This document shows, piece after piece, positions 1 through 6,248 of a stretch of 6,416 bases of DNA. Position 1 is the stretch's first letter. Each line of letters opens with the position of its first letter. The translations under genes and the position numbers were made by a program. This DNA comes from JBDNFP01 sp041689775 (lineage in GTDB: Bacteria; Bacteroidota; Bacteroidia; Cytophagales; Spirosomataceae). Under the pieces are notes generated by a model. It did not search any database. It had not been told where the DNA came from and saw only the letters and a list, made by a program, of their open reading frames with translations. The stretch covers positions 1 to 6,416 of the forward strand of contig JBDNFP010000491.1 in NCBI GenBank assembly GCA_041689775.1, written 5' to 3'.

Positions 1-1
1 A

Positions 2-33
2 AGCTAACAGCTACAAACTAATAGCTGTTAGCT
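2..33. repeat. Perfect 12-bp inverted repeat (hairpin) at the left edge
   Basis: Positions 2-13 (AGCTAACAGCTA) are the exact reverse complement of 22-33, with an 8-nt loop (CAAACTAA). The right arm overlaps the stop codon (32-34, minus strand) of the broken gene to its right, so the hairpin lies at the 3' end of that gene. There is no T-run after it on the minus strand within the window, so it is not a standard rho-independent terminator. It could be a dispersed intergenic palindrome; one copy cannot show that. Confidence 0.7.
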
Positions 34-341
34 ACTTACCTCCAAATAACTTCCACCTTCCATCTGCCTTTTTCCAAAGGATAATGCATTTCTCTACGGC
101 AAAGTCCTCAGCGGTGTGCCATTCGGAAATGTCATAGTATCTACGTGAGTTCCGGGCTTCAAAAATACGAACGTTATGATTCATTGAGGTTACCCTAAAG
201 GCACGGGATTTAGGTTTGCCGTCAGGGTAGTTTGCTTTCCTTCACAACCTTTACTGCGTAAATAGTGCGTGCCAGAGGGTCTAACCAGTTGATTTTGATC
301 GTATTTGTGAATGAATACAGCGAAAGAATGAGCCATACTTT
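32..341 (-). pseudogene. Frameshifted remnant of an unrecognised minus-strand gene
   Basis: Two adjacent minus-strand frames join into one protein-like sequence. Upstream, from the stop at 342-344 down to about 233, a frame reads ...TIKINWLDPLARTIYAVKVV... and stops at a TGA near 224. The neighbouring frame takes over with YPDGKPKSRAFRVTSMNHNV and continues through RRYYDISEWHTAEDF and ILWKKADGRWKLFGGK to the stop at 32-34. The shift near 222-236 equals one extra base or a loss of 2 mod 3. The upstream frame has no ATG; the ATG at 334-336 is in a third frame, so the 5' end is also damaged or misread. An internal ATG at 182-184 would give an intact 50-residue ORF (32-184). The end, with its aromatic and basic residues (LWKKADGRWKLF), loosely resembles small SnoaL/NTF2-like domains, but I do not recognise the family. 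No product should be assigned. Confidence 0.5.
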
Positions 342-426
342 TTACTACCAAAAGGAGTATTTATTTAGTACTGGCATGATTCTTTTTCAAAACTTCGGTA
401 TTAATTCTAATAAAAAATAAACCACA

Positions 427-1098
427 ATGAAGAAAATTGTCAAAATAGTATCAGTAGAAAATCTTACGCACGATGTTCTCCACATTGTTGTCGAAAAACC
501 TGAGCAATTAACTTTTGAGCCCGGACAAGCAACGGACCTATCTATTAATAAAAAGGGTTGGGAGCAAGAATTGCGGTCCTTTACATTCACCTCCTTACCC
601 GATGATGAACTGCTGGAATTTACCATTAAAACCTATCCATCACACGACGGAGTTACGAAAGAATTACTTTCGCTCCACCAAGGAGATGAGTTGATCATTC
701 ATGATGTATATGGAGCGATAACGTATAAAGGGGAAGGTGTTTTTATTGCCGGTGGAGCGGGCGTCACACCTTTTATTGCTATCCTCAAACATCTCGAGGC
801 AAAGAATGAAATCGGCCATAACAAACTCATATTTGCCAATAAGACCAAAGCGGATATCATTCAGGAAGATAAATTTACTGAATTGTTAGGCAGTAACTTT
901 ATTAATGTCCTTTCTGATGAAAAACTTGCCAACTATGAGCATGGTTATATTTCGGCCGAATTGATAAAAAAATATACAGGCGGAAACGTTAACTATTTTT
1001 ACATCTGCGGACCGGAACCCATGATGGAGGCAGTAGAAAAGCATCTATCATCCTTGGGAATTGCTAAAAATGTGATCGTGAAGGAGTCTTTTGACTAA
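427..1098 (+). CDS. Ferredoxin/flavodoxin reductase-type FAD- and NAD(P)-binding oxidoreductase
   Basis: The 223-residue protein has the two-domain layout of the ferredoxin-NADP+ reductase superfamily. The N-terminal FAD-binding barrel (about 1-100) has FEPGQ at 30-34, the flavin-binding motif R50-S-F-T (RxY/F-S/T) and HDGVTKEL at 73-80, which matches the segment contacting the flavin phosphates. The C-terminal NAD(P)-binding domain (about 103-223) has IAGGAGVTPF at 107-116, CGPEPMM at 194-200 and the terminal E-S-F typical of the family. There is no C-terminal 2Fe-2S domain and no signal peptide, so it is a soluble cytoplasmic reductase that probably moves electrons between NAD(P)H and a separate partner such as a flavodoxin, ferredoxin or oxygenase. 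No partner gene is adjacent. The ATG follows an A-rich stretch without a clear Shine-Dalgarno, which is normal for Bacteroidota. The true substrate is unknown. Confidence 0.9.
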   Translation: MKKIVKIVSVENLTHDVLHIVVEKPEQLTFEPGQATDLSINKKGWEQELRSFTFTSLPDDELLEFTIKTYPSHDGVTKELLSLHQGDELIIHDVYGAITYKGEGVFIAGGAGVTPFIAILKHLEAKNEIGHNKLIFANKTKADIIQEDKFTELLGSNFINVLSDEKLANYEHGYISAELIKKYTGGNVNYFYICGPEPMMEAVEKHLSSLGIAKNVIVKESFD

Positions 1099-1212
1099 CT
1101 ATTGGATTTGCCTAAATAGAAAAATCGGTTGAGAGTAAGCCAAATGCCACCCGCCTGATTCTTATTGTCTACGCCTTCCGGATGCTTGTACTGCGTTTAT
1201 CATCACCTCCAA

Positions 1213-1233
1213 GAAGACTACTCAATAGTCTTC
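1213..1233. repeat. 8-bp perfect hairpin in the intergenic stretch
   Basis: GAAGACTA (1213-1220) and TAGTCTTC (1226-1233) are exact reverse complements around a 5-nt loop (CTCAA). No T-run follows on either strand. It could be a protein-binding palindrome, an RNA hairpin or part of a decayed element. Nothing in the sequence decides between these. Confidence 0.45.
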
Positions 1234-1291
1234 ACGCCACAGGTAACGTGTGTAGAGTTAGGTGCCCTACGACTACTTGTGCACGCGGGAC

Positions 1292-1299
1292 TAGCTTTG
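1292..1299 (+). promoter_or_regulatory. Possible Bacteroidota -7 element upstream of the Gfo/Idh/MocA gene
   Basis: TAGCTTTG matches the Bacteroidota primary-sigma -7 consensus TAnnTTTG at every fixed position. No TTTG lies at the usual distance of about 19-20 bases upstream; the nearest TTG (1277-1279) is too close. If used, transcription would start near 1306 and give a leader of about 110 nt that includes the hairpin at 1354-1388. An 8-bp degenerate match can occur by chance. Confidence 0.3.
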
Positions 1300-1353
1300 T
1301 ACGAAGTCCTGAAAACCAAAATTCATTGATTATCAGATCGAAACAAGGATAAA

Positions 1354-1388
1354 AGCGGGAGTTTTCCCTTTATGGTAAAACTCCCGTT
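1354..1388 (+). terminator. Stem-loop just upstream of the Gfo/Idh/MocA gene (terminator or leader hairpin)
   Basis: CGGGAGTTTT (1356-1365) pairs perfectly with AAAACTCCCG (1377-1386). It is extended outward by a G-T and an A-T pair and inward by a CC/GG pair across a 1-nt bulge, leaving a loop of about 6 nt. The 3' flank is only weakly T-rich (TTAACGATTTTCC). The opposite strand has CTTTTATC after the stem, so it could terminate poorly in either direction. It ends 27 nt before the ATG at 1416, so it either ends read-through from upstream or sits in the leader of the downstream gene as an attenuator or stability hairpin. Confidence 0.5.
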
Positions 1389-1415
1389 AACGATTTTCCT
1401 AAACCTTGTAGATCA

Positions 1416-2789
1416 ATGAAAAACAAATCTAGTCAAGATTCTCGCCGCGAATTTCTGGTGAAAGCAGCTACTGCCGCGATGGCTGCTCCGCTCTTACTAA
1501 GTGCATCAGCAGAGGCTTCTGGCCGTACCTCCAAACTCCGGCACGCCTGTATCGGCGTGGGCGGTATGGGATGGGGAGACATTAACCAGTTTAAAAAACA
1601 TCCGGAGGTAGAAATCGTGGCCCTCTGCGACGTGGATGAAAATAACCTGAAACGGGCAGCCGAGTTAGTGCCGAACGCCCGGACGTATACCGACTGGTGG
1701 GAAATGTTTCGGATGGAAGCTAACGCCATTGATTCGGTGAATGTAACGGTACCCGACCACAATCATTTTCCCATTGCGTACCAGGCTATCCGGCTTAAAA
1801 AGCATGTGTACTGTCAAAAACCCATGTGTCATGAAGTAGCCGAAGTGCGGGAGCTGACCAAAGCGGCCGTGAAAGCTGGCGTAACCACGCAGTTGGGTAC
1901 TCAGGTAGCCTCTACCTTTGGCGACCGAACCGCAGTACAGTGGATCAAGCAGGGCATTATCGGAAAAATAAAGCACGCCTATTTATGTTCTAATCGACCC
2001 GGAGCCGTGGCAAAGTATCGGCTCGTGGGACCTCGCCCGGCCCAAGGTCAGGAGGTTCCGGCGCATTTGCACTGGGATCAATGGATTGGCACAGCCCCCG
2101 TCCGACCCTATGCACCGGACATTTATCATCCTTCCATCTGGCGCACCTGGCAAGACTTCGGCACGGGCTGGTCGGGTGACATCGGCTGCCATATTTTTGA
2201 CGCAGTCTGGAAAGGACTGGGCATGAAGCCTCCGTTGTCGGTACAGGCCGAAGTACAAAAATCATGGGAAGAGTCTACCGAACGTCGGGCCGATACCTGG
2301 CCCCAAGGAAACCATATAAGCTGGGTATTTCCGGGAAACGAACTAACCGAATCTGATACCTTACCCGTAGAGTGGTTTGATGGGGAATTTTATCCGCCTC
2401 AGGAAATCAGGGATTTATTTACCGAAGGAGAATACCCGGCCGAATCGGCCATGCTCATTGGCACCGAAGGTGCGTTGCTGATTCCCCATCAAAAAATGCC
2501 GGTAGTAATCCCTTCTGGAAATGTAAAAACATACAGCAACCCTGCGTTAGCGGAGCGGAACCATTACCATCATTTTGTGGATGCCTGCTTGGGTGGTGAA
2601 AAGACAGAATCTCATTTTGCGCAGTCGGGTCCGATGACAGAGGCCGTTTTGTTGGGTACCGTGGCGATACGGGTACCGGGACAATTGTTACAATGGGATT
2701 CCGCCCGGATGAAGTTTTCCAACTATCCGGCTGCTGATAAGTACCTGCGTCGTACGTACCGTAAGGGGTGGGAAGTCAAGGGAGTATAA
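1416..2789 (+). CDS. Gfo/Idh/MocA-family oxidoreductase with a Tat signal peptide
   Basis: The 457-residue protein starts with a twin-arginine signal, S9-R10-R11-E-F-L-V-K16, followed by an Ala/Leu-rich hydrophobic segment (17-32) and AxA-type cleavage sites near 30-34. It should therefore be exported folded, with its cofactor, to the periplasm. The Rossmann domain (about 41-165) has the dinucleotide-binding loop IGVGGMGWG (46-54), the acidic strand end ALCDVDE (69-75) and the Gfo/Idh signature as CQKPM (133-137), with Q replacing the usual E of EKP. The C-terminal alpha/beta domain carries WSGDIGCHIFD (252-262), the conserved D-I-G-x-H segment at the active site. The family performs NAD(P)-dependent redox steps on sugars and cyclitols; some Tat-borne relatives act as NAD-dependent glycosidases (GH109-like). 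Which reaction applies here cannot be read from the sequence. Length and motifs are intact. The ATG at 1416 is the start that yields the Tat motif near the N-terminus. Confidence 0.92.
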   Translation: MKNKSSQDSRREFLVKAATAAMAAPLLLSASAEASGRTSKLRHACIGVGGMGWGDINQFKKHPEVEIVALCDVDENNLKRAAELVPNARTYTDWWEMFRMEANAIDSVNVTVPDHNHFPIAYQAIRLKKHVYCQKPMCHEVAEVRELTKAAVKAGVTTQLGTQVASTFGDRTAVQWIKQGIIGKIKHAYLCSNRPGAVAKYRLVGPRPAQGQEVPAHLHWDQWIGTAPVRPYAPDIYHPSIWRTWQDFGTGWSGDIGCHIFDAVWKGLGMKPPLSVQAEVQKSWEESTERRADTWPQGNHISWVFPGNELTESDTLPVEWFDGEFYPPQEIRDLFTEGEYPAESAMLIGTEGALLIPHQKMPVVIPSGNVKTYSNPALAERNHYHHFVDACLGGEKTESHFAQSGPMTEAVLLGTVAIRVPGQLLQWDSARMKFSNYPAADKYLRRTYRKGWEVKGV

Positions 2790-2803
2790 GACGCTGAAAC
2801 GGC

Positions 2804-2879
2804 CTCCGCTAACACCGATTTGCAATCCTTTAGGTTTACCCGATAGTAAATCGTGGTTAGTGGGGTGGCGCTCTTTTTT
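2804..2879 (+). terminator. Probable terminator after the Gfo/Idh/MocA gene
   Basis: Positions 2804-2821 pair with 2848-2865 over 18 positions with two internal mismatches and two G-T wobbles (core CTAAC/GTTAG and CGATTT/AAATCG), leaving a 26-nt loop. A run of six T lies at 2874-2879, eight bases after the stem. The stem is imperfect and the T-run offset, so termination may be inefficient. The position, 15 nt after the stop codon at 2787-2789, fits a transcript end. Confidence 0.5.
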
Positions 2880-2924
2880 ATGACGAAGCCCTGCGAATTC
2901 CATTACGTAACGTCAATTATCAAC

Positions 2925-2932
2925 TAATTTTG
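2925..2932 (+). promoter_or_regulatory. Possible Bacteroidota -7 element upstream of the NIPSNAP gene
   Basis: TAATTTTG matches TAnnTTTG at all fixed positions and follows the terminator-like stem-loop of the preceding gene, a sensible place for a new promoter. There is no TTTG at about 19-20 bases upstream (the region near 2902-2905 reads ATTA), so the -33 element is missing. Transcription would start near 2939, about 60 nt before the ATG at 3003. Confidence 0.35.
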
Positions 2933-3002
2933 ATTTGTTAGATCGACAATTAGCAAAAAACTTCTGTTTACGAACAGCCATCGATCCGTCCTAAAATCTT
3001 TT

Positions 3003-3736
3003 ATGCTTACCCTGCTTTTTGTACCCGGAGCAGTAGCTTTTGCCCAAGCGGCCAAAAGAGAATTTCACGAAATAAAAATTTATACCATCAGTAACCCTGC
3101 CCAAGAACAAGGCTCAGACGCCTATTTGAAGGATGCATATATTCCCGCCATGCACCGGCAAGGTATTAAAACCAAGGTCAACGTCCGACGATGCTGGCAA
3201 AAAAGTGTACGTTTTTACGCCCTTGAAGTCGCAAAGCCACGTATTGGCTATCACGAAAAAACAGGATGGGGACGCGGCGTATCAAAATGCAGGTAGCGCC
3301 TACATCAATGCTAAATTTGATAACAAGCCATTCGACCGTTTTGAGTCTATCGTTTTACTTGCTTTTAGCGAAGCCCCGCAGATGATGTTGCCCAATCTCA
3401 ACGGCTCGAAAAGCGACCGAATCTATGAGTTACGCAGGACCCACGGAAAAATATTACCTGAATAAGGTGAAAATGTTTAACACGGGCGGTGAAGTAAAAC
3501 TTTTCAAAAGGTTGAATTTTAATGCGGTATTTTACGGTGAAGTGATTACCGGCAGCCATATACCTAACCTGATGTATATGACCACTTTCGCAAATCAGGC
3601 CGATCGCGATGCCAACTGGAAAGCTCTTGTGGATTCACCGGAATGGAAAGTCTTAATAGCCGATGAACAATACAAAAATAATACATCTGAAAACACGCAG
3701 TACTTCTTGTATCCTACCGAGTATTCGGATATTTAA
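3003..3736 (+). pseudogene. NIPSNAP-family protein gene broken by two frameshifts
   Basis: Three overlapping plus frames together read as one two-domain NIPSNAP protein. Frame 1 (3003-3296) starts with a signal peptide ending AVAFAQ and then gives REFHEIKIYTI and DAYIPAMHRQGIK. Frame 2 (coding from about 3166 to 3435) gives TSDDAGKKVYVFTPL, NAKFDNKPFDRFESIVLLAF and SDRIYELR. Frame 3 (from 3428 to the stop at 3734-3736) gives SYAGPTEKYYLNKVKMFN, LNFNAVFYGEVITGSHIPNL, YMTTF, SPEWK and a closing PTEYSDI. These are typical of periplasmic or secreted NIPSNAP proteins of Bacteroidota, whose molecular role is poorly known. The shifts lie at about 3166-3175 and 3428-3437, and each equals a loss of 2 mod 3 bases. 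The VGVF segment expected between GIK and KP is absent. The ATG at 3425 could still produce the C-terminal domain alone (103 residues). The frame is also open upstream of 3003 to a stop at 2931-2933, without an ATG. Sequencing error cannot be excluded. Confidence 0.88.
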
Positions 3737-3764
3737 GGAAGACCATTCCCAATGGATAACAGGT

Positions 3765-3802
3765 AGACATCAGGCTATTTTAATAGCTTGATGTCTTTTT
3801 TT
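3765..3802 (+). terminator. Strong rho-independent terminator after the NIPSNAP gene
   Basis: AGACATCAGGCTA (3765-3777) pairs with TAGCTTGATGTCT (3784-3796) with a single G-T wobble and a 6-nt loop (TTTTAA). Seven consecutive T (3796-3802) follow directly. It lies 28 nt after the NIPSNAP stop codon and is the clearest terminator in the window. It separates that gene from the acyl-CoA synthetase. Confidence 0.9.
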
Positions 3803-3898
3803 GCCCGGTCCACTACCGTTATCTTTAGGTTACAGGCTGTTGTGGAAATTTTTCCGAAAGGTGACTGCGTACCTACCTGCTAAATTCAAATCTTCCTG

Positions 3899-3970
3899 AT
3901 GCCAAAAGGATTTCTGGATTTCTGGTATAATGTAATGCCCCCTCGCTTTTTAGTAAAGATTCAACCTTAG
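3899..3970 (+). other. Short upstream ORF (23 codons) ahead of the acyl-CoA synthetase
   Basis: An ATG at 3899 opens a 23-residue frame (beginning MPKGFLDFWYNVMPP, rich in F, P and V) that stops at 3968-3970, seven bases before the ATG at 3978. Its position would suit a translated leader peptide, but there is no recognisable ribosome binding site and no family match. It also contains a tandem repeat (3908-3925). It may be chance. Confidence 0.2.
3908..3925 (+). repeat. 8-bp tandem repeat upstream of the acyl-CoA synthetase
   Basis: GGATTTCT occurs twice in a row (3908-3915, 3916-3923) followed by GG. It lies about 55-70 bases before the ATG at 3978, where an operator or promoter could sit. 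Two units are too few to claim a regulatory array. Confidence 0.5.
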
Positions 3971-3977
3971 TAATCCG

Positions 3978-5603
3978 ATGAACCCTTCCATTTTTGAAAC
4001 AGAACTAGACAAGAATAAGGCAAACTTTGTTCCACTATCGCCCTTGTCGTTTATAGAAAGAACCGCTTTTGTGTATCCCGAAAGAATTGCGATTGTTCAC
4101 GGTACTATTCGTAGAACATGGCGTGAAACCTATATAAGAGCGCGAAAATTAGCTTCGGCCTTGACAAAAGTTGGTGTTGGTTACGGCAGTACCGTTTCTG
4201 TAATGGCACCAAATATTCCGGCTATTTATGAAGCGCATTTCGGAGTTCCAATGACGGGTGCCGTTCTGAACACCCTGAATATTCGGTTAGATGCCCAAAC
4301 GATTGGGTTTATGTTGCAACATGCCGAAACAAAAGTACTTCTAACGGACAGAGAGTTTTCTCCGGTAATAAAAGTGGCCTTGGCTTCCCTCGAAAATAAA
4401 CCAATCGTAATTGATATTGACGATGTCTATGCCGAAGGAGGAGAACTTATCGGGGATATTGAATACGAAGATTTTCTGGCTACGGGTGACGATGACTTCG
4501 CCTGGCAGTTTCCGAAGGATGAATGGCAGGCAATTTCTTTAAATTATACCTCTGGCACAACAGGAAATCCGAAAGGTGTGGTGTACCATCATCGGGGCGC
4601 CCATTTGAATGCCGTCAACAACATATTGGTGTGGAGTATGGAAACCCACCCCGTTTATCTCTGGACATTGCCGATGTTTCATTGCAATGGCTGGTGTTTT
4701 CCGTGGACGATTGCTGCTCAGGCCGGTACTAATATTTGTCTTCGAAAAGTAAAAGCGGATGATATTTTCACGGCTATTTCAAAGGAAATGGTTACCCATT
4801 TTTGTGCGGCGCCCATTGTACTCGGTCTTTTGAATAATGCCAAAATTGAAGACAAAAAATCTTTTTCTCACAAGGTTTCCGTGATGACCGCGGGTGCAGC
4901 GCCACCGGCTGCCATTATTGAAGGCATGGAAACTCAGGGGTTTTCAATTACCCATACCTACGGGCTCACGGAGTGCTACGGGCCGGCGGTTGTATGTTCT
5001 TGGCACGACGAGTGGGATGAACTCCCGCTCTTTGATCGCGCTGGTTTGAAAGCCCGGCAGGGGGTTCGGTATCATTTTTTGGAAGAGCTGGAAGTGGTCG
5101 ATCCTGAAACCTTGGAGCCTGTACCAGCCGATGGTATTACAATGGGTGAAATAGTGATGCGGGGCAATAATGCAATGAAAGGGTACCTGAAAAACCCTTC
5201 GGCTTCTGCTGAGGCATTCAAAGGCGATTGGTTTCATACCGGTGACCTAGCCGTGAAACATTCTGACGGATATATCCAAATCCGAGACCGCTCAAAGGAT
5301 GTCATTATTTCGGGAGGGGAAAATATCTCGACCATTGAAGTCGAAGGTGTTTTGTACCGCCATCGCTCCGTTTTAGAAGCCGCGGTAGTGGCAAAACCAG
5401 ATGAAAAATGGGGAGAAACGGTCTGTGCTTTCATTTTTAAAAAAGAAGGGGACTCTACCACCTCAGAGGATATTATCAATTTTTGTCAACAACACCTGGC
5501 GGGTTTTAAAGTGCCAAAAACCGTAATTTTTTCAGAATTGCCTAAAACATCAACAGGAAAGATCCAGAAATATATTTTGCGGGAAACGGCGAAGAATTTG
5601 TAA
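3978..5603 (+). CDS. Acyl-CoA synthetase (AMP-forming, ANL superfamily)
   Basis: The 541-residue protein is a complete adenylate-forming acyl-CoA ligase: it activates a carboxylic acid with ATP to an acyl-AMP and then transfers it to CoA in the cytoplasm. Visible ANL motifs are the P-loop YTSGTTGNPKG (190-200), LPMFHCNGWCFPW (231-243), the adenine-binding segment TAGAAPP (304-310), YGLTE (328-332), WFHTGD (418-423) with the ribose-binding Asp423, the hinge DRSKD (437-441) followed by ISGGENIS, and PKTSTGKIQK (522-531) with the catalytic Lys528. The start (NPSIFETELDKNKANFVPLSP) and overall sequence fit the subgroup that includes plant peroxisomal acyl-activating enzymes, DmdB-like ligases and bacterial short- or medium-chain acyl-CoA synthetases. 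The exact acid cannot be read from the sequence. Length is normal and nothing is broken. It stands alone between a strong upstream terminator and a convergent hairpin, with no beta-oxidation genes beside it. No Shine-Dalgarno is evident. Confidence 0.93.
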   Translation: MNPSIFETELDKNKANFVPLSPLSFIERTAFVYPERIAIVHGTIRRTWRETYIRARKLASALTKVGVGYGSTVSVMAPNIPAIYEAHFGVPMTGAVLNTLNIRLDAQTIGFMLQHAETKVLLTDREFSPVIKVALASLENKPIVIDIDDVYAEGGELIGDIEYEDFLATGDDDFAWQFPKDEWQAISLNYTSGTTGNPKGVVYHHRGAHLNAVNNILVWSMETHPVYLWTLPMFHCNGWCFPWTIAAQAGTNICLRKVKADDIFTAISKEMVTHFCAAPIVLGLLNNAKIEDKKSFSHKVSVMTAGAAPPAAIIEGMETQGFSITHTYGLTECYGPAVVCSWHDEWDELPLFDRAGLKARQGVRYHFLEELEVVDPETLEPVPADGITMGEIVMRGNNAMKGYLKNPSASAEAFKGDWFHTGDLAVKHSDGYIQIRDRSKDVIISGGENISTIEVEGVLYRHRSVLEAAVVAKPDEKWGETVCAFIFKKEGDSTTSEDIINFCQQHLAGFKVPKTVIFSELPKTSTGKIQKYILRETAKNL

Positions 5604-5665
5604 AAGGATGAAGGGATTTGGTTTATAATTGAGACTCGGCATCTTGATTTTTGCTCCTACACACC

Positions 5666-5699
5666 CGCTGCCGTTAGTTTTTGTAAACTGACGGCAGCG
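5666..5699. terminator. Strong hairpin in the convergent spacer
   Basis: Positions 5666-5680 (CGCTGCCGTTAGTTT) pair with 5685-5699 over 15 bp with a single wobble and a 4-nt loop (TTGT). It lies 62 nt after the acyl-CoA synthetase stop and between converging genes, where a shared terminator is expected. Neither side carries a T-run, so either it terminates without one or it acts as a 3'-end stabilising stem. The rest of 5604-5809 shows no gene. Confidence 0.6.
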
Positions 5700-5809
5700 C
5701 ACATCGCAAGTTTTCGACTCACAAATTCACCGATGGATTTCTGTAACGCAGGATTGATGAAAAAGTGCCTTTTTTTACGGAATGAGATTAACTCAACTAG
5801 CTTCTTGTT

Positions 5810-6248
5810 TTAATTTTTTTTTACTACTGCCTCAGTAAACGCTTCGAGGCCTCCCACAACCGGTAAGGTCAAAGTTGTTCCGTCTAAATCAATGGTTAAT
5901 TCAGTTCCGGGTTCTGGGTGTAGGGTGAACTCCCGATCGCTTGAAAAAATCATTAGCCCTATTTGTTGACCCTTTCTTATGATTTGATCATCCGGCATTA
6001 AATCGAAAGATACCTCATAGAACTTACCTTTTTTTAGGGGTTCGCTTTTTCGTATCGAACTATGGTTTTGCGGATCGGCCCAGCCACGTGTTATTATGTT
6101 ATCCGTTATCTTCGTTTGACGTCCCTCATTCCAAGGGAGCGAAACCAGCCAAACCGAGAGATTTGCCGCTGCTTTGCTACTCGACAGTCTTACGGTAACT
6201 TTCGTGATGCCAGATAGGTGTACTTCCTTGGTTAAGTAGTCGGCCGTA
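5810..6248 (-). pseudogene. C-terminal remnant of a CocE/Xaa-Pro dipeptidyl-peptidase-type hydrolase, truncated by an IS
   Basis: Reading leftward from about 6248, a single open frame of about 145 codons gives TADYLTKEVHLSGITKVTV, AANLSVWLVSLPW, DNIITRGWADPQNH, GKFYEVSFDLMPDDQII, GLMIFSSDREFTL and LTLPVVGG, ending at the stop 5810-5812. This is the C-terminal jelly-roll domain (PepX_C type) of the CocE/NonD and Xaa-Pro dipeptidyl-peptidase hydrolases. The alpha/beta-hydrolase domain with the catalytic Ser-Asp-His, the signal sequence and the start codon are all missing, because an IS630-family transposase reading the same way lies immediately upstream. There is no in-frame ATG before M-P-D-D at 5996-5998, so no functional enzyme can be made from what is visible. 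The rest may lie beyond the IS, outside the window. Within the remnant there is no further stop or shift, which suggests a fairly recent event. Confidence 0.88.

Larger units (their letters stand above)
1099..1415. other. 317-bp intergenic stretch without a convincing gene
   Basis: The stretch between the reductase and the Gfo/Idh/MocA gene holds an 8-bp hairpin (1213-1233), a -7-like box (1292-1299) and a longer hairpin (1354-1388), listed separately. One plus frame is open from 1116 to 1349, but its first ATG is at 1182, leaving only 56 residues. That sequence (rich in R, S, T and C, starting MLVLRLSSPPRRLLNSLH) does not look like a real protein family. No tRNA arm or riboswitch core was recognised. 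It may be a decayed remnant, but I could not identify of what. Confidence 0.5.

Noticed and set aside
336..343. TACTTTTT as a promoter for the reductase gene
   Set aside because: It misses the final G of TAnnTTTG, and the nearest TTTG (304-307) is 28 bases upstream rather than about 19-20.
387..626. Minus-strand ORF of 79 codons over the reductase start
   Set aside because: It overlaps the FAD-binding domain of an intact reductase, is Ser-rich and has no recognisable motif.
1116..1352. 78-codon open frame in the intergenic stretch
   Set aside because: It has no start codon until 1182, no ribosome binding site and an unprotein-like composition rich in R, S, T and C.
1433..2265. Several minus-strand ORFs of 91-109 codons inside the oxidoreductase gene
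   Set aside because: They lie entirely within a well-supported gene on the other strand and their translations resemble no protein family; they are antisense shadows.
3199..3204. Run of six A in the NIPSNAP gene as a programmed frameshift site
   Set aside because: Family-like residues (TSDDAG) are already in the second frame before the run, so the shift is upstream. A programmed slip would also not explain the missing VGVF segment.
3926..3931. TATAAT as a sigma-70 -10 box
   Set aside because: It is the E. coli consensus rather than the Bacteroidota TAnnTTTG, and no TTGACA-like box lies upstream.
3003..5603. An operon of the NIPSNAP gene with the acyl-CoA synthetase
   Set aside because: A strong rho-independent terminator (3765-3802) and a 241-bp spacer separate them.
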